NCBI GenBank assembly: GCA_003024785.1
Contig: PUQB01000182.1
Location: forward strand, 124,001 to 188,000
DNA: 64,000 nt
Direction of reading: 5' to 3'
Source: Selaginella tamariscina
Taxonomy: Eukaryota > Streptophyta > Lycopodiopsida > Selaginellales > Selaginellaceae
The position numbers and the translations under genes are program-made. This document shows positions 11,601-24,180 of the stretch, in pieces; the stretch's first letter is position 1, and each line of letters starts with the position of its first letter. The notes under the pieces were generated by a model. It was not told where the DNA came from and ran no database searches. It saw nothing but the letters and a program-made list of their open reading frames with translations.

Positions 11601-14600
11601 AAATCGCACATTCAGAAGGGGGGAGGCCCAGACAGGGTCAGAACAAGAAACGCCGCTAGTTCCCACCACACGATGGGGGAATCGAGCACGACCAGTAGCA
11701 GGGCCCCCACCAAGAGGCACTGCAACCACAATGGACTACGTAAATGACGTACCAACCATCCCGGTCCACATGGTGGGTCACATAGTCAGCGAGGTGATTA
11801 TAGATGGGGGTCGACAGTCAATGTCATGTCAGCAGAGCTCCACAAGAAGTTGCGTATGCCAACTCCGGAGCCCACTCCATTTCAGGTATGCATGGCAAAC
11901 TAGGCCGAGGTGGCACCCAAGGGCATCTTGAGGGCAGTAGAGGTCGAGATCCAAACGGTCAAATTTTGGATGAACATGGTGGTCCTGGATATGCACGCCA
12001 GGGGCAATTCGACCTACTCCTTGGTCGACCCTGGCTCAGGGGTGCAAAGGTACAGCACAACTGGGAGCACCAATAGATATGATTCCGCACCAGATGGACG
12101 ATAAGGTCCGTACCTACAGGCCAAACCCAGGCCCCCGCGCGGAGGTTTGAGGTGTTGGAATATCAGGAGCCCAGCAGGCGCGAAGGATGGAACGAGGGCA
12201 CAACAACGACTCCCGTGGGCCGACCCCCAGGATTGGGTCGCACCATGCAGGAGACCTATCATCAGAGGTAGCCCAACATGAACAAACTAAGGATCGCAGG
12301 GGGAGCAACCAAAGCCCAAAACTATCCAGCACCGAGACATTAGTTCACCAACCACCAGGACGATTCCGGAGGGCCCATGTGGACATACCCAAGTCAGACG
12401 GCTACTCCAATCAAGTGGAGCCACCCCAAAGCCGGTATCAATAGGGTTTGGTAGCCCTCTACCGGTCCTGGCCCCAATGGAAAGTGGGGGGGAGAAGCTC
12501 CGGCATAGACCCTCCCTAGTAGAAAAAGGACATGGAACCCCAAGCGGGGGACACACGGAGCCAGTATGGGGGAGAAGCGGCAGGAAGGGATCAACAAGTA
12601 AGATTGTGTAGTTAGAGCCAGGATGGGCCCCACCAAGTAGCATCAAAACCACCACAGTCAGCTATAACGGACAAGTACCACGACAGGCGGCCGATAGTAG
12701 CCATGCTGGTCACCCAGATGGAACACAGACTGAGGAATCCCGAGGCAGAGCAATCGAACCACGGGGTGACGCAACAAGGAAGATGAAGCGGTCGAAAGCA
12801 AGACCTCCCAACGCACATGTGGCCAGCTCACAGGATCACATGGTCCACAAGGTTGGACTGCATGCGTGAGGCACGCACTATGAAGGCAATGATGGACGGG
12901 CAGCGCCATCATTGCGTATCTAGGCGTAGAGATAGACGTGCCAGTCACCTTGGAGGATGCCACAAGGACTGCCATGACACCTATACTCAGGAAGGAGGTG
13001 TACAATGCCACACTTCCACTACCATGACCACAGGGTGGATAGAGAGGAATCGACCGGTGGTAATCAGAGAAATTCGCGTGCTCATCAAGGGCCAGGAACG
13101 ATCAACGGAGCTGGTGTCGCCCAAGCACTCCAAGTTCAAGGAATTAATCGAGCAACCCGACATCTGATGAGTCAGGAGGCAATTACGATTGGACGAATTC
13201 TTTGACTTTCCATGGGGAGAAGTGGAGGACCCAGGATTCGCTGAGAAGGCTAGACAATTCCTCCAGTCAATGGAACTAGTAGCTAGTCAAACCGGACATA
13301 AGGGAATACAATTCTGCACGGATGGGAGCACAATCTTCTGCATTATGTTCGATGAACTAGCAATAGTCTTCTGACTACCAGGGGACGGCCTAGCCCTAGG
13401 GGAATGCTCGGACATGGAGGTTCAACGGCCCACCCACCACAGGAACTCAGGGACTACGAGGCATACAAGCAAAGGAGGAAGCAGCCGAGTTCGTAACGCT
13501 AGTAGCCTTCATGCTTATGGGAAGAACAAAGAGTCTGATCACTAGGCGACTGGCGAATAGTCTTTGCAGGGCGTGGGAAGGAGTTGTGGTAAATTGGGCT
13601 GACTACTTTAAGCAGTACCTGGTTCCGACTCTAACTAGTGGAATTCACGGAGTTCGAACTGGCACTGAGCAAAGGCTCCCCACGGCTGGCCATATTGCTA
13701 TTTTGACCACAGGCTCGTTTGGCCGAACGGTAGTGAGAGCACCACCACCACTCCAAATGAGGGAACAGCTAGAACCCCCGGAGTCAACAGAGGAACAGGA
13801 TTCAACGGAGGAACTAGCATCTACAAAGAAACAGGAGTCAATAGAGGAACAAGCGACAACAGAAGAATAGGACTCAACAGAAGAACAGGTGTCAATAGAG
13901 GAACAGGCGGAGAGTAGCTCCCTTTCGAGCCAGGTCTCACCAGGGTATGGAACGCCGGAACCCATACACGCAATTCCTCTGGCCGTAGGACCCCCACTAC
14001 CAAAATCCCCGGTAGGCGCAATCAAGCAATCCACCGGACCCAGCCAGGGAGGAGAGAAGGACAAGCCCGAGGTCGAGTGCGAGAGTAACTACCAACATTT
14101 CCAGGCCGACGGACGATGGACCTCCAAGGTCTATACCGAGCTCGCGGGGGCCTTCGACCAGCTCGAAGAAGCCATGATGGTATATGACAACCTCGACCTC
14201 CCAACGGTGGTGAAAGAACACGATGACATAGTGACGGAACTCACGGAGTGGCAGCGGGGAGCCCGGGAGGTTGCCCAAAGGGCTAAGGGAGCTACAAGTG
14301 AAGGGATGTCGACAATGAAGAGAACGCCCTCGCAGAACCATTCTACTAAGACCGCCAACTAGCCCAGCTCCTTGCGAAAAGGGAACAAGAGCTACAATAC
14401 TCCCGAAAACGAATGCAGGACCTAGAGGATCAGCTCAAGCAGGTTTAGGAGCAACAGGCAGGATCCAAGGCAAAGCTCCAAGGGGTGATCGCACTACGGG
14501 AGGTGACCATCACCACACTAAAGACCACGCTAGCTGCAACAGAGAACGAAATTGCCATGTACTGGGAGCTCCAAGGGGCAGATGCCTAGAGCACATGGCC

Positions 14601-14632
14601 CGAGGACGTGCCAACAAATAAGTCCGGGCATC

Positions 14633-15282
14633 TGGTTGACGGTGGTCCAACACCATCACACTGCTAGCCAGCAGGGACGCCAACCAGCACGAACGAGCGA
14701 TGGGACGAAGCGCCGAATAAGGGAGGTACTTCAGGTATGAATTGATAGCGACCGATGTCAGGCGGCAACGTAACCGGGCATAGATCTAATCGTCCGGACC
14801 AACTACCTAAGGTACGAAGGACAACACGCGTGAGGGAGGTGCATAAATGTGACAGGCAAGACTCTGTCACCAGGCAGCAGACCAGTGGGAAGGCGCCACC
14901 TGTACCTAGGGTCTAGAGGTAGGTAACCCACTATATAAGTCAGAAGGCGAGTAGTGGGTCGGGGTCTTTAGGAGTCAAGTCTGTGTCTTTATCTTGCTCC
15001 TTTGTCGGAGATAGTTTGTACTCGGACAGTCAATATATATATATGTATTGATTTTCCTTTTATTCACCTTACAAGCGGGCGTTCCTCACTTGCCCTACTC
15101 CTGGGCCTAGCAACACTCTATGTCAAGTCACTGCAATAGAACTTGCCCTACCTGTACATGGGCCCTCGCAGCGTCTGGGTAGAGGCCATCCAATACCTTC
15201 CATAACTCCTGAGGTAAGGCCTGTTTGCCGGTCCGGACCCCCAGAGTTGGACACTCCCAATAGCATCCTAGCGACCATTACA
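14633..15282 (+). repeat. 3' LTR of element A
   Basis: Partner of the repeat at 8043-8691, in direct orientation. It starts TGGTTGACGG and ends GCGACCATTACA. The flanking bases do not form an obvious short duplication with those left of the 5' LTR. Confidence 0.85.
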
Positions 15283-16917
15283 GCTTCCTGATAAGCACCA
15301 CATCTGGCCTGCGGGGTCCCTAACAACCACAACACTGAGCACAGACGACATAGAAGCCAATAGTGATGTGGAAGTGCAAACCTCACACTTTGTTGGACAA
15401 AGGAACCAAAAATCTAAAGCATAGCTGCAAGGATCTTCAAAAACTAATGATGGTCCTTATTAATCCAGATGTGTTATATAATCAACCTATTTGGATGAGT
15501 CAAATTATTGACACGCCTGAAGTAATCACAAAAAAATATGATTAAGGTTGCATGGTTCAAACCACAAAAAAGGCGACATGAGAAGGAGAGCGAAAAATAT
15601 AATGGATGCTTAAAGAAAGGCGACATGAGAAGGAGAGCGAAAAATATATATGGATGCTTAAAGAAAACATGGTCTTCTAATTAAAAAGACCTAGCATGTT
15701 TTATAAATGTTAAATCCATTTAATATGGGTGGATGTTAAGAAGAGTTGATAAAGTCACGATTAACAAAATTGCAAGAAAATGTATGTTTTCTGAAGTTTA
15801 AAGCAATTACAAAATTATAAAATATCATATATTTAATATTCATAATTATAATAAACTTTTTAATAATAGTACCAATTGTTTACTTAACTATATAAATTTA
15901 TAAAAGATATGAAAGATTGACTATATTATTATAGGATTTTGTATATTATATATAAATTATTACTAGTACAAATTTTAATTAATGTTATATTTAAATATTA
16001 ATATTTTAATAACAACATCAATATTTATATAATGTACCTCTTATGCTCTTTCTTAATTTTTATATTAGGCCCATACAATCTTAAATATAATATATTATAT
16101 AATACTTTTATAATGTTATTAAATTTTGGTTCATGAATGCTATAATTTATTAAAAAATCGATTACAAAATAGAATATTCTATCTTCAAACATATATTCTA
16201 AAGATATTCTTTTAATATTAGAAAATACTAATTAAATAGCTAAAATTGCTAATTATTATGAAATGAGACTATAGACATGTCCATTTTAGTTACAACTTGC
16301 ATTGAAGTACTTTGTTTTATTGATCCTAATGAAAGTTTGTACAAGATGATGATTAAACCGAAGAGTGTTCGACTCATGTAGCTTTTGATCGAGCGTGTCA
16401 ATAGACCTAGCGACCTTGTTTGGGATATTGGTTTCGGAACCGGATCAGGAACCGAGAAGAATTTTGAACTCTCTAGTTGGCAACAAACAAGCTCACAAAG
16501 ACTGAGGAAATACTCAGACACCTCTGCGTCCAAGCCTAGCTGGTGGTTCGAGAATTATAGCTTTGCTTAAGATGAAAAAGATAGTGTGGATTAAATAATT
16601 AAACTAATATAAAAAGAATAAGGTAGAAATACAACTATTTTACTTGAAAAAAAATTTACCAACTAAGGCCAAAACTACCGACCCAAAGGAATATTCTAGA
16701 ATATTCTAAAATATTCTAAAATATTCGAGCTTGGCCCCCAAGCCTCCAGAATGGCGACACTCCCTTAGAGGTCTTAAAAACATTTAAGTCATAATTATAT
16801 ACCGGAATATATTAGAGTTCTAGAACCAAATATATTAAAATAAAAAATATTCTAGTATTTAATAATAATCTAAAAACTTATTATGTGTTATAATATAATT
16901 TCATGATAAAATACACA
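15283..16917. other. Spacer with a small local duplication
   Basis: Mostly AT-rich. A ~48 bp unit ('aggcgacatgagaaggag') is tandemly duplicated at about 15567-15665. A somewhat GC-richer patch at 16380-16570 has short open frames on both strands but no recognisable product. Three copies of 'atattctaaa' lie at about 16695-16725. Confidence 0.5.
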
Positions 16918-17957
16918 TATAGTTAACAGTTACTTACATATTATTGATTTATAATGGATTTAATTATAATTGTGGTTTTCACTATATAAATATAAAGTAA
17001 TTAGTGGAAAGTTTTATCCTAATAATTAATTTGCTAATTATTATTAATTTTAAAAATATTTTTTTTATTAAATTTTTTTGTTAATCTTATATAGTATCAA
17101 TACTTACATACATTTAAATTTATAAATTTACAATTGTATTTAAATTTTTAAGAAGATTAATAAATTTAAATTCAAACATATTTATTTTTATAAATTTATA
17201 AAATTATGTTAATATTTAAGTTTTTTTTTAAATGAACATAATATATTTTTTAAAGTTTAATAAAATTCGATCCACCACACTTTACATATATCAATTGAAC
17301 ACAGGAGCACAACCCACAGTTGTATCTTGTTGAAATCGAATTAATTGTGCATAGATAAATGTGAAGAGAAAAGGATTTATCGGTGGGCTGTTGATCAATT
17401 TAACGGCTGGAAATCTAATACATATATAGTTAACATAGTTATTATAATGGGTTTAATTTTAATTCTGGTTTTTAATATTTAAATATATAAATATAAAAGT
17501 AATAAGTAATTTATTAATTATTATTTGTATTTTTAAAATATTCTTTTTATATTTATTTTTTGGTTATATATTTTTACATTTATTTTATATATTATTAATA
17601 TTTGTATATATTTGAATTTATAAATTTGCAGTTATTATTAAAATTTCAAAAAGATTAATAAAATTAAATTTGAACATATTTAATAATATAAATTTTTAAA
17701 ATTATGTTAATAATTAAATTATTTTTTAAAAGAATATAATATATAATAAAATTTGATATTATAAGAATATGTTTTAAGAAAACTTTGATCCACCACATTT
17801 TACATATTTACTATGTAACTGTATCAATTCAATACACGAGCACAGATCACAACAGCTATATCTTGCTGAAATCAAATTAATTGTGCATAGAGAAATGTGA
17901 AGAGAGAAGGAGGGCTGTTTGGGCATGTGTGATCAATCTAACGGCTGGAAATCTATT
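16918..17957. repeat. ~510 bp imperfect tandem duplication
   Basis: Copy 1 (about 16918-17424) and copy 2 (about 17425-17957) both start 'atatagttaaca'. They share an AT-rich middle and both end with the more conserved block around 'aattaattgtgcatag', 'aaatgtgaagag' and 'aacggctggaaatcta'. The second copy ends about 70 bases upstream of the ORF at 18029, so the duplicated end block lies in promoter position. Confidence 0.75.
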
Positions 17958-18028
17958 ACTATATTTATACAAGCACGTGGTGAGTTAAGGGTATAAAACA
18001 AATGAATGTGTAGATTTTCATATTAGGT

Positions 18029-18598
18029 ATGATGTACACACTGGAGCAAAGACGGCGGTGGTACTCCTCTAATCAGCCCCAGTCGAACGGAGAAGATTCA
18101 GAAGATGAGTCCGAACAGGGTGAGTCCGGACTCTCAGAGGAGGTGTCTGGACCTTTGAAGGAGGAGTTGGGACAGTCCGAGGACGAGTATGGGGATGAGT
18201 CTGAATATTCCGAGGATGAGTCGGAATACTCAGGGGATGAGTCTGAACGTTCGGAAGTTGAGTTCTCGCCGGAGGACAAAGACAAGTGCCTATGCCCTAA
18301 TTGGGTCCCAGGAAGAAATCAGGATCATCCGCATGTGGATCCCATCATCCTGGGCCACCTGGAGCCTCCTGCGAGTGGGGGGGACCCCTTTGAGCTTTGG
18401 GGTGAATTTTCGGAGCCGCCTGCGAAGATCAGGAGATCCACATATGGTGAGCGTGTTGCTGTGGGTGATTTGCGTGCTGCTGTGCTTAACATGGAGAAAG
18501 TAGAAGACAATATCATAGAGACTAAGGGAAAAAAGGGTGGCAAGCGGACTCGAGAGGATCCAAAGGTAAAAACTCTAATAGATTTTAATTTTATCTGA
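18029..18598 (+). CDS. Acidic Ser/Glu/Asp-rich protein, unknown
   Basis: An open frame of 189 codons. Residues 20-90 are an acidic low-complexity stretch (repeated DESE and SEDE units, e.g. 'EYSEDESEYSGDESE'). The C-terminal half is less biased, with a basic tail (KGKKGGKRTRED) that could be a nuclear localisation signal. A good donor (CCAAAG|GTAAAA) near 18566 means the last residues may be intronic; a following acceptor (ttctgcag, about 18663) would give only a few more codons. It ends about 300 bases before the VPS34 start on the same strand. I do not recognise it. It may be an independent small gene or a gene fragment. Confidence 0.45.
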   Translation: MMYTLEQRRRWYSSNQPQSNGEDSEDESEQGESGLSEEVSGPLKEELGQSEDEYGDESEYSEDESEYSGDESERSEVEFSPEDKDKCLCPNWVPGRNQDHPHVDPIILGHLEPPASGGDPFELWGEFSEPPAKIRRSTYGERVAVGDLRAAVLNMEKVEDNIIETKGKKGGKRTREDPKVKTLIDFNFI

Positions 18599-18905
18599 TG
18601 ATTTTGATTCAGATTTCTATGGCGTAAGGGGAAAAATATTTTTTTAATCTTGTTTATTCTGCAGATTTATCTCATTTAATTTAATTCATTTAAACTTCCT
18701 ACTGCATAATCACCGTGTAATTAAAACATGGTAAAAAAGAAATTTATTATGAATTGTTATTTCTACAAATGTGTCTTCTTTATGTGAAAAAGGGCAGAAG
18801 GGTCGAAATATTTCCCTTGTTGTTTATGCTATAAAATATTACTGTAAAAATTAAACCTTAGGGCTAGGAAGGAAACAGAGGAAAATTTAGGGCTATTGAG
18901 AAGAA

Positions 18906-19162
18906 ATGGCGGGCGGGGAGTTTCGGTTCTTCCTCTCCTCGGACATCAATCTGCCAGTGGCATTCCGTATAGAGTATTTACATATTGAAGTTTTGTACAG
19001 ATCATTGGCAGAGAGCGATAATTACACCCCCAACCTCTATGCTGAGTGCTCCTTGTACATGGATGGTGTTCAATTTGGTATTCCCTCTAGAACAAGGTAA
19101 TTTTTGTATATACTTGCACTAATACATGTTAGAATGTATCTCTCTCTCTCTCTCTCTCTCTC

Positions 19163-19212
<50 letters not shown>

Positions 19213-19519
19213 GTGTACATGTATATGTATAATATGAATCCATATATGAATCTTATTGTTTGAGTTGAAATTGTTGCAGTCCGAACTGTGAGAAGCCTTA
19301 TAAATGGAATGAGATGATCACTCTAAGTGCCAAATATCGTGACTTGACAGCGAACGCACAATTAGCTTTTACTGTAAGTGGTTTTTGTTTATAATGAGTA
19401 TATGGAAATGTATGTCTAATGCACGATATTATATATGTATATTGTGTATGTATATTGATGAAATAACTAACACCAACATATACAAATACACATAGTTATA
19501 GTGACACACACACACCATC

Positions 19520-19557
<38 letters not shown>

Positions 19558-19569
19558 CATCTTATCTGA

Positions 19570-19640
<71 letters not shown>

Positions 19641-22600
19641 ATAAAAGTACAAACACCAAGACAGAATTATACCTGATTTGGAAGTGATATTTACCTACAA
19701 AGTATCATGTATACGTTAGCAGACTTTCATTAACATTATATCTGCCATATATGCTAGGTACGTGTTTGTACACGTTTGTGTGTATGTGTGTGAGAGAGAG
19801 AGGGGGGGAGGGAGGGAGACACATACAAATACTTTCACAGCTATAATGAATATCTGGAAGTTGTAGCTATGTATATATCTTACTACTGAGTACCATAGGA
19901 GGAAAACACACATAAAGGTGTATGTATACATACATACACATGAATGGTTTGTATAGTGAATGTTTTACTACAGGTCTGGGACACTTCTTATCCATTGCAT
20001 GAAGTAGCAGTTGGGGGTTCGACCCTTAAGCTGTTCAACAGCAAGAAACAGCTCAAAACTGGGAAGCAAAAACTTCGTCTTTGGCAGGGGAGAACTGCAG
20101 ATGGATCTGTTATAAGCACTACATCAGACAAGGTATGATTATATACATATATATACTCAGGCACATCCACATAAATACACGACACACACACACACACTTA
20201 TAATAACATATAGTATAATATTTATAGATACCAAAGAACGAAAGGGGAGAAGTAGAGCGCTTAGAAAAGCTGGGAAAAATACACACGAGGTGAAATCGAA
20301 CACATAGACTGGCTAGATAAACAGGCACTAAAGGCCATTGAAAGAGTCAAGGAAGAAGAAGAAAGCAAACGTAGCCAGGGAAAACATATATATTTGCTTG
20401 TTGATCTTCGTACATTTATGCATCCTGTCGCATTTCAGGTACCGTATTTACACACGTTTGCGCATGTGTGTTATAGTTTGTAATATGGCACAGTAATGTT
20501 AAGTTGATAGGTGTTGGTAACTTCAACTTTGTATATATGTGACGTGTGTGTGTGTGCAGATATCTACTGACTTGTGTTCATTGATATGTGCTATATATGT
20601 TTTCATCTCCTTTATATGTGTGCACATGTTACTGTTCTGCAGGAGCTGGCGGTGCAGTCACCTGTGTCTAAGAATCGGTTTATGACGGTTTATGATCCGG
20701 AACTTGGTCGAGAGAATCCCTATGAGAAGAAGAAACTTAAAGAGGCTCGTAGTGTGACAAGAGGTGTGATTAACCGTGATCGCCCAACCAAAGAACAGCT
20801 TGAGTACACACCTCTCTCTCTCACACATACACAACACAGACTAACCTCTCCATGCGTGACAGGAAGTTGCAAATATCCTTCAGTATCCTCGTACAAGGAA
20901 CTTGACAGGTGAAGAGAGGCAACTGCTATGGGAATTCCCTCTCTGGCTAACAACTCAGAAGAGAACCCTCACAAAGTTCCTCAGATGCATCGACTGGAGC
21001 GATTCTCAGGTATGTATACTTCGCTATAGATACAAATCTCTCTCTCTCTCTCTGCTTATTGTATATATGTAAATGCTAGGAATCCAAGCTAGCTCTAGAG
21101 ATGATGCAGACGGGGGAGTGGAAATCAATAGACATAGCAGATGCATTGGAGCTTCTCTCACCAGCCTTCCAGAGTGAGGAGGTACGTGCACATGCAGTTG
21201 ACGTGTTAGAGAAGACAGGAGACGAGGAGCTCCGTGGTACCTTCTCCAACTCGTCCAGGCTGTGCGTCACGAAAGGGCAGAGAACTCGAGGCTAGTAAAC
21301 TTCCTGGTGGAGAGGGCAGCACGGAACTCCAGCCTAGCAAATTTCTTCCAGTGGTACCTTACAGTGGAGCTGAGCAACCCGTACAATGCCAAATGTTTCT
21401 GGGCAATGCTGGAGCTCTTCAACGAGCGTGTCTCTCCTGAACTCGGGGATGTACTGAGGAATCAGATTGATATCGTTGACAGGCTGTTCTCCCTTGCTGA
21501 GGATGTGAAGTCCGTTGTTCGTGGAGGGGTACAGAAGAAGATAGAGGAGCTTAGAAATGCATGCTGTGCAAACGGTTTGATGGAGTTCAAGCCTATCCCT
21601 CTACCTCTAGATCCAACAATCATGGTTAATGGTATCGATCCCCAGGAGTGTCTGTGTTTAAGAGTGCACAGAGTCCCTTGAGGCTATCGTTTAGGACTGT
21701 TGAGGGAGGGAAGTGCAGGGTGATATTCAAGGCAGGGGATGATCTTAGACAGGACCAGCTTGTGATCCAGCTCATTACTCTCATGGATAAGCTGCTCAAG
21801 TATGAGAACCTCGATCTCCAGCTCACGCCTTACAGGGTTCTTGCTACTGCTCCGGAAGCTGGCATGGTGGAGTTTATCCAGTCCACGTCTCTTGCGCAGG
21901 TGCGTGCGTGTGAGGGACAGACTACAAGTATTCTTTTAATACTTGTACTATACAGGTGTTGTCAGAGCATAAATCGATTACGAAGTACTTCCGAAAGTAC
22001 CATCCGGACAAGGATGGACCATTTGGGATAAGCTCTCCTTGTTTGGAGACTTTCATTAAGAGCTGTGCAGGTTACTGTGTTATAACTTACATACTTGGAG
22101 TTGGTGACAGGTAAACTCTTTTAATATGATTTTAGTTAATTATTATATATTATATAGATATAATGTACACATCTATATGCACTATGTGTATATATGTATA
22201 ATACATAAAAACGATATTTATTTTAATTATGGTTACAGACATCTTGATAATTTGCTAGTGCAAGAAGATGGGAGGCTATTTCATGTGGACTTTGGGTTTA
22301 TATTAGGACGTGACCCTAAACCCTTCCCCCCTCCAATGAAACTATGCAAAGAAATGGTGGAAGCAATGGGTGGAATGAACAGGTAAGTAACTATTATTTA
22401 TATAATGAATTTATCATATAACTTTATTAATATATTAGTAATGAAGGTAAATGAATATAGTTTATGTTTTATACTATAACTTTGTGTTTATTCACTATAT
22501 TTTTTTTTTCAGTCAATATTTGCAAAGTTCAAGATGTACTGTTGCGAGGCATACAACATACTACGCAAGTCGAGCAATCTCATACTGAACCTCCTTGTAT

Positions 22601-22895
22601 TGATGGCTGGTGCAAATCTTCCTGATATATCTTCAGACCCAGAGAAGGAGGGAGCCTTGAAAGGTATTTAATAAATCAATTATTATGCAAAAATAATTTT
22701 TATTAATTATTAATATACGCATTTAAATGGTTTACTAATTTATTTATTTATATGTAGCTTCAAGAGAAGTTCAGACTAGATTTAGGTGATGAAGCAGCTG
22801 TGCAGTTTTTTCAACAGATGATTAACGAGAGCGTTAGTGCTTTGTTTCCTCAAATGGTTGAAACCATTCATAGATGGTCCCAATACTGGAGGTAA
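18906..22895 (+). CDS. VPS34: Class III phosphatidylinositol 3-kinase, VPS34
   Basis: Makes PI3P from phosphatidylinositol on endosomal and autophagic membranes, in complex with VPS15 and VPS30/ATG6 partners. Eleven exons by splice signals and phase: 18906-19096, 19280-19373, 19974-20132, 20228-20438, 20643-20804, 20863-21009, 21080-21899, 21956-22110, 22239-22382, 22513-22663, 22758-22895. Exons 1-5 carry the C2 domain (start [15 protein letters not shown]). Exons 6-7 carry the helical domain ([24 protein letters not shown]). Exons 7-11 carry the kinase: GDDLRQDQL, catalytic DRHLDN across the exon 8/9 junction, [18 protein letters not shown] and the terminal HRWSQYWR with its stop. Length and order match plant VPS34. 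Frame is lost near 20289, 21233, 21645, 22518 and 22660, and the exon 5 donor lacks a G; most of these look like one or two missing bases at short homopolymers. Assembly error is more likely than a pseudogene, because all active-site motifs are intact. Confidence 0.93.
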
Positions 22896-23499
22896 AGTTT
22901 GTATATGTTGATAATATACACAATGAATTAATTTATTTCATACATCTATATGTGTGTATGTGTGTACGTATATCCATATTCTATATCCATTACATGTTTA
23001 ACGTGGTCTTTTGTTAAAGTTACACTATAAAAGGTGTTACGTTTGATGTATATACATATGAATACATATCCATGCCATTTTATTAAAATATTTACTATTT
23101 ATTTAATATATTTTTAATTAAAATAAGAAATTTCCATAAAATTTTCATATCAAAAGCTTGGTTTCTAAAAGATTTCATAAATGAGAATAAATTTTAATTC
23201 AATAATTGAAGAAATTTAATATTAACACTTTTAATAAAAAAAATTAAGTTAAATAATATATGTTAACAGGTTATTATTAGTATAGAAAAAAATATGAATG
23301 CATGTGAAACTTCAGTAAATTTATTCCGAATCTAAACTTTTTAAAATCTTTAATAATTATTTTAAGTCTCCTTACAGGTAATATTTATAAATTACACTTT
23401 TATAGTGGTTTCAATTATTTTTATTCATATAATTAAATATTGACTTAAGAACGAACTTCATAAATTGGATTATACAAGTATACACAAAGCTGCTTGATA
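22896..23499. other. AT-rich spacer downstream of VPS34
   Basis: No coding or RNA feature recognised. It presumably contains the VPS34 3' UTR. Confidence 0.6.
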
Positions 23500-24180
23500 T
23501 GTTCACACGCACATACACAGATCACTCGCACTTGACAAATGGAAGTTCGAGGATAGAAAGAAACATCGGTGCACCGACTCGACTGTCCGCCTCTCCACCA
23601 ATGGTGGACCACCATTCCCATCGATTGAAAAGTTAGGCACGGCATTGAATAACGGGTGGCTTCGGCCCACGTGAGTACCTAAACTGATGGTTGTGGCTCT
23701 ACCCCTAGTAGCGCCCCACCGCGTACAGATAGTTCCAGATTGTGATAAGTGGCCGGACTTCTGGTTTATTGTAATTCTATCCATTCCATTCACATTTGTT
23801 TCTGTTTTGACGAGACCGGTTCCATATCCCCACACTGCCGCACCAAGCCGGAGGTGCAATCCCAAGACCCGGCCCGTAGACTTAGAGAGCACGGAGGCTT
23901 TGGGCACTCACTGATATCAATTCGAGGCGCTCCCTCTCTCTTTCTGCCATGCTTAGTTTACCATGAGAGCTGCTGCAGACGCGATGAGCTTGCGGGGAGA
24001 ACGCTTGCCGGTCTTGGCCCACCTGAGACCACACACCTGTGTATGCCGGAGAGCTTGATAAGTGCCCATCTCTTTGGCGCCCAATACGCTCTTCATACTT
24101 GCTTGAGATACCTAGTTTTGCTAAGAGACCTAGTGCCGTTTTATATCACTCAATTCGCGGGCTCTTTCTAGAATTATCTG
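23500..24180. other. GC-richer island of unknown origin
   Basis: About 680 bases with clearly higher GC than the flanks, no microsatellites, sharp edges, and overlapping open frames on both strands (minus 23503-23907; plus 23749-24171). None resembles a protein I know. Its texture differs from the local nuclear spacer and could be a fragment of organelle DNA or of an old element, but I could not match it to a specific organellar gene. Confidence 0.35.

Larger units (their letters stand above)
8043..15282 (+). mobile_element. LTR element A: gag-protease retrotransposon relic, probably Ty3/gypsy type
   Basis: Two direct repeats of ~650 bases (8043-8691 and 14633-15282) begin TGGTTGACGGTGG and end ACCAcTACA/ACCATTACA, so they are TG...CA LTRs. 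The internal ~5.9 kb holds a Gag core (10355-10610, with the W..A...F...F pattern of the Retrotrans_gag family), two zinc-knuckle-like cysteine clusters (about 10905-10970 and 11195-11235), a retropepsin-like stretch (about 11760-12080, including IIDGG and LLGRPWL) and an acidic, Glu/Gln/Ser/Thr-repeat and coiled-coil-like C-terminal region (about 13740-14600). I saw no reverse transcriptase or integrase, so it fits the non-autonomous gag-only class. The copy is broken many times. The LTRs differ by roughly one base in ten by eye, mostly transitions, suggesting an insertion a few million years old under usual plant rates. No clear target duplication was found. Confidence 0.8.

Noticed and set aside
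16249-16570. Overlapping short frames on both strands
   Set aside because: No recognisable motif on either strand and no supporting splice or promoter signals; recorded only as part of the spacer.
19467-19652. Minus-strand frame rich in Ser-Leu and His-Thr repeats
   Set aside because: A translated (GA)n/(GT)n/(TA)n microsatellite inside a VPS34 intron, not a protein.
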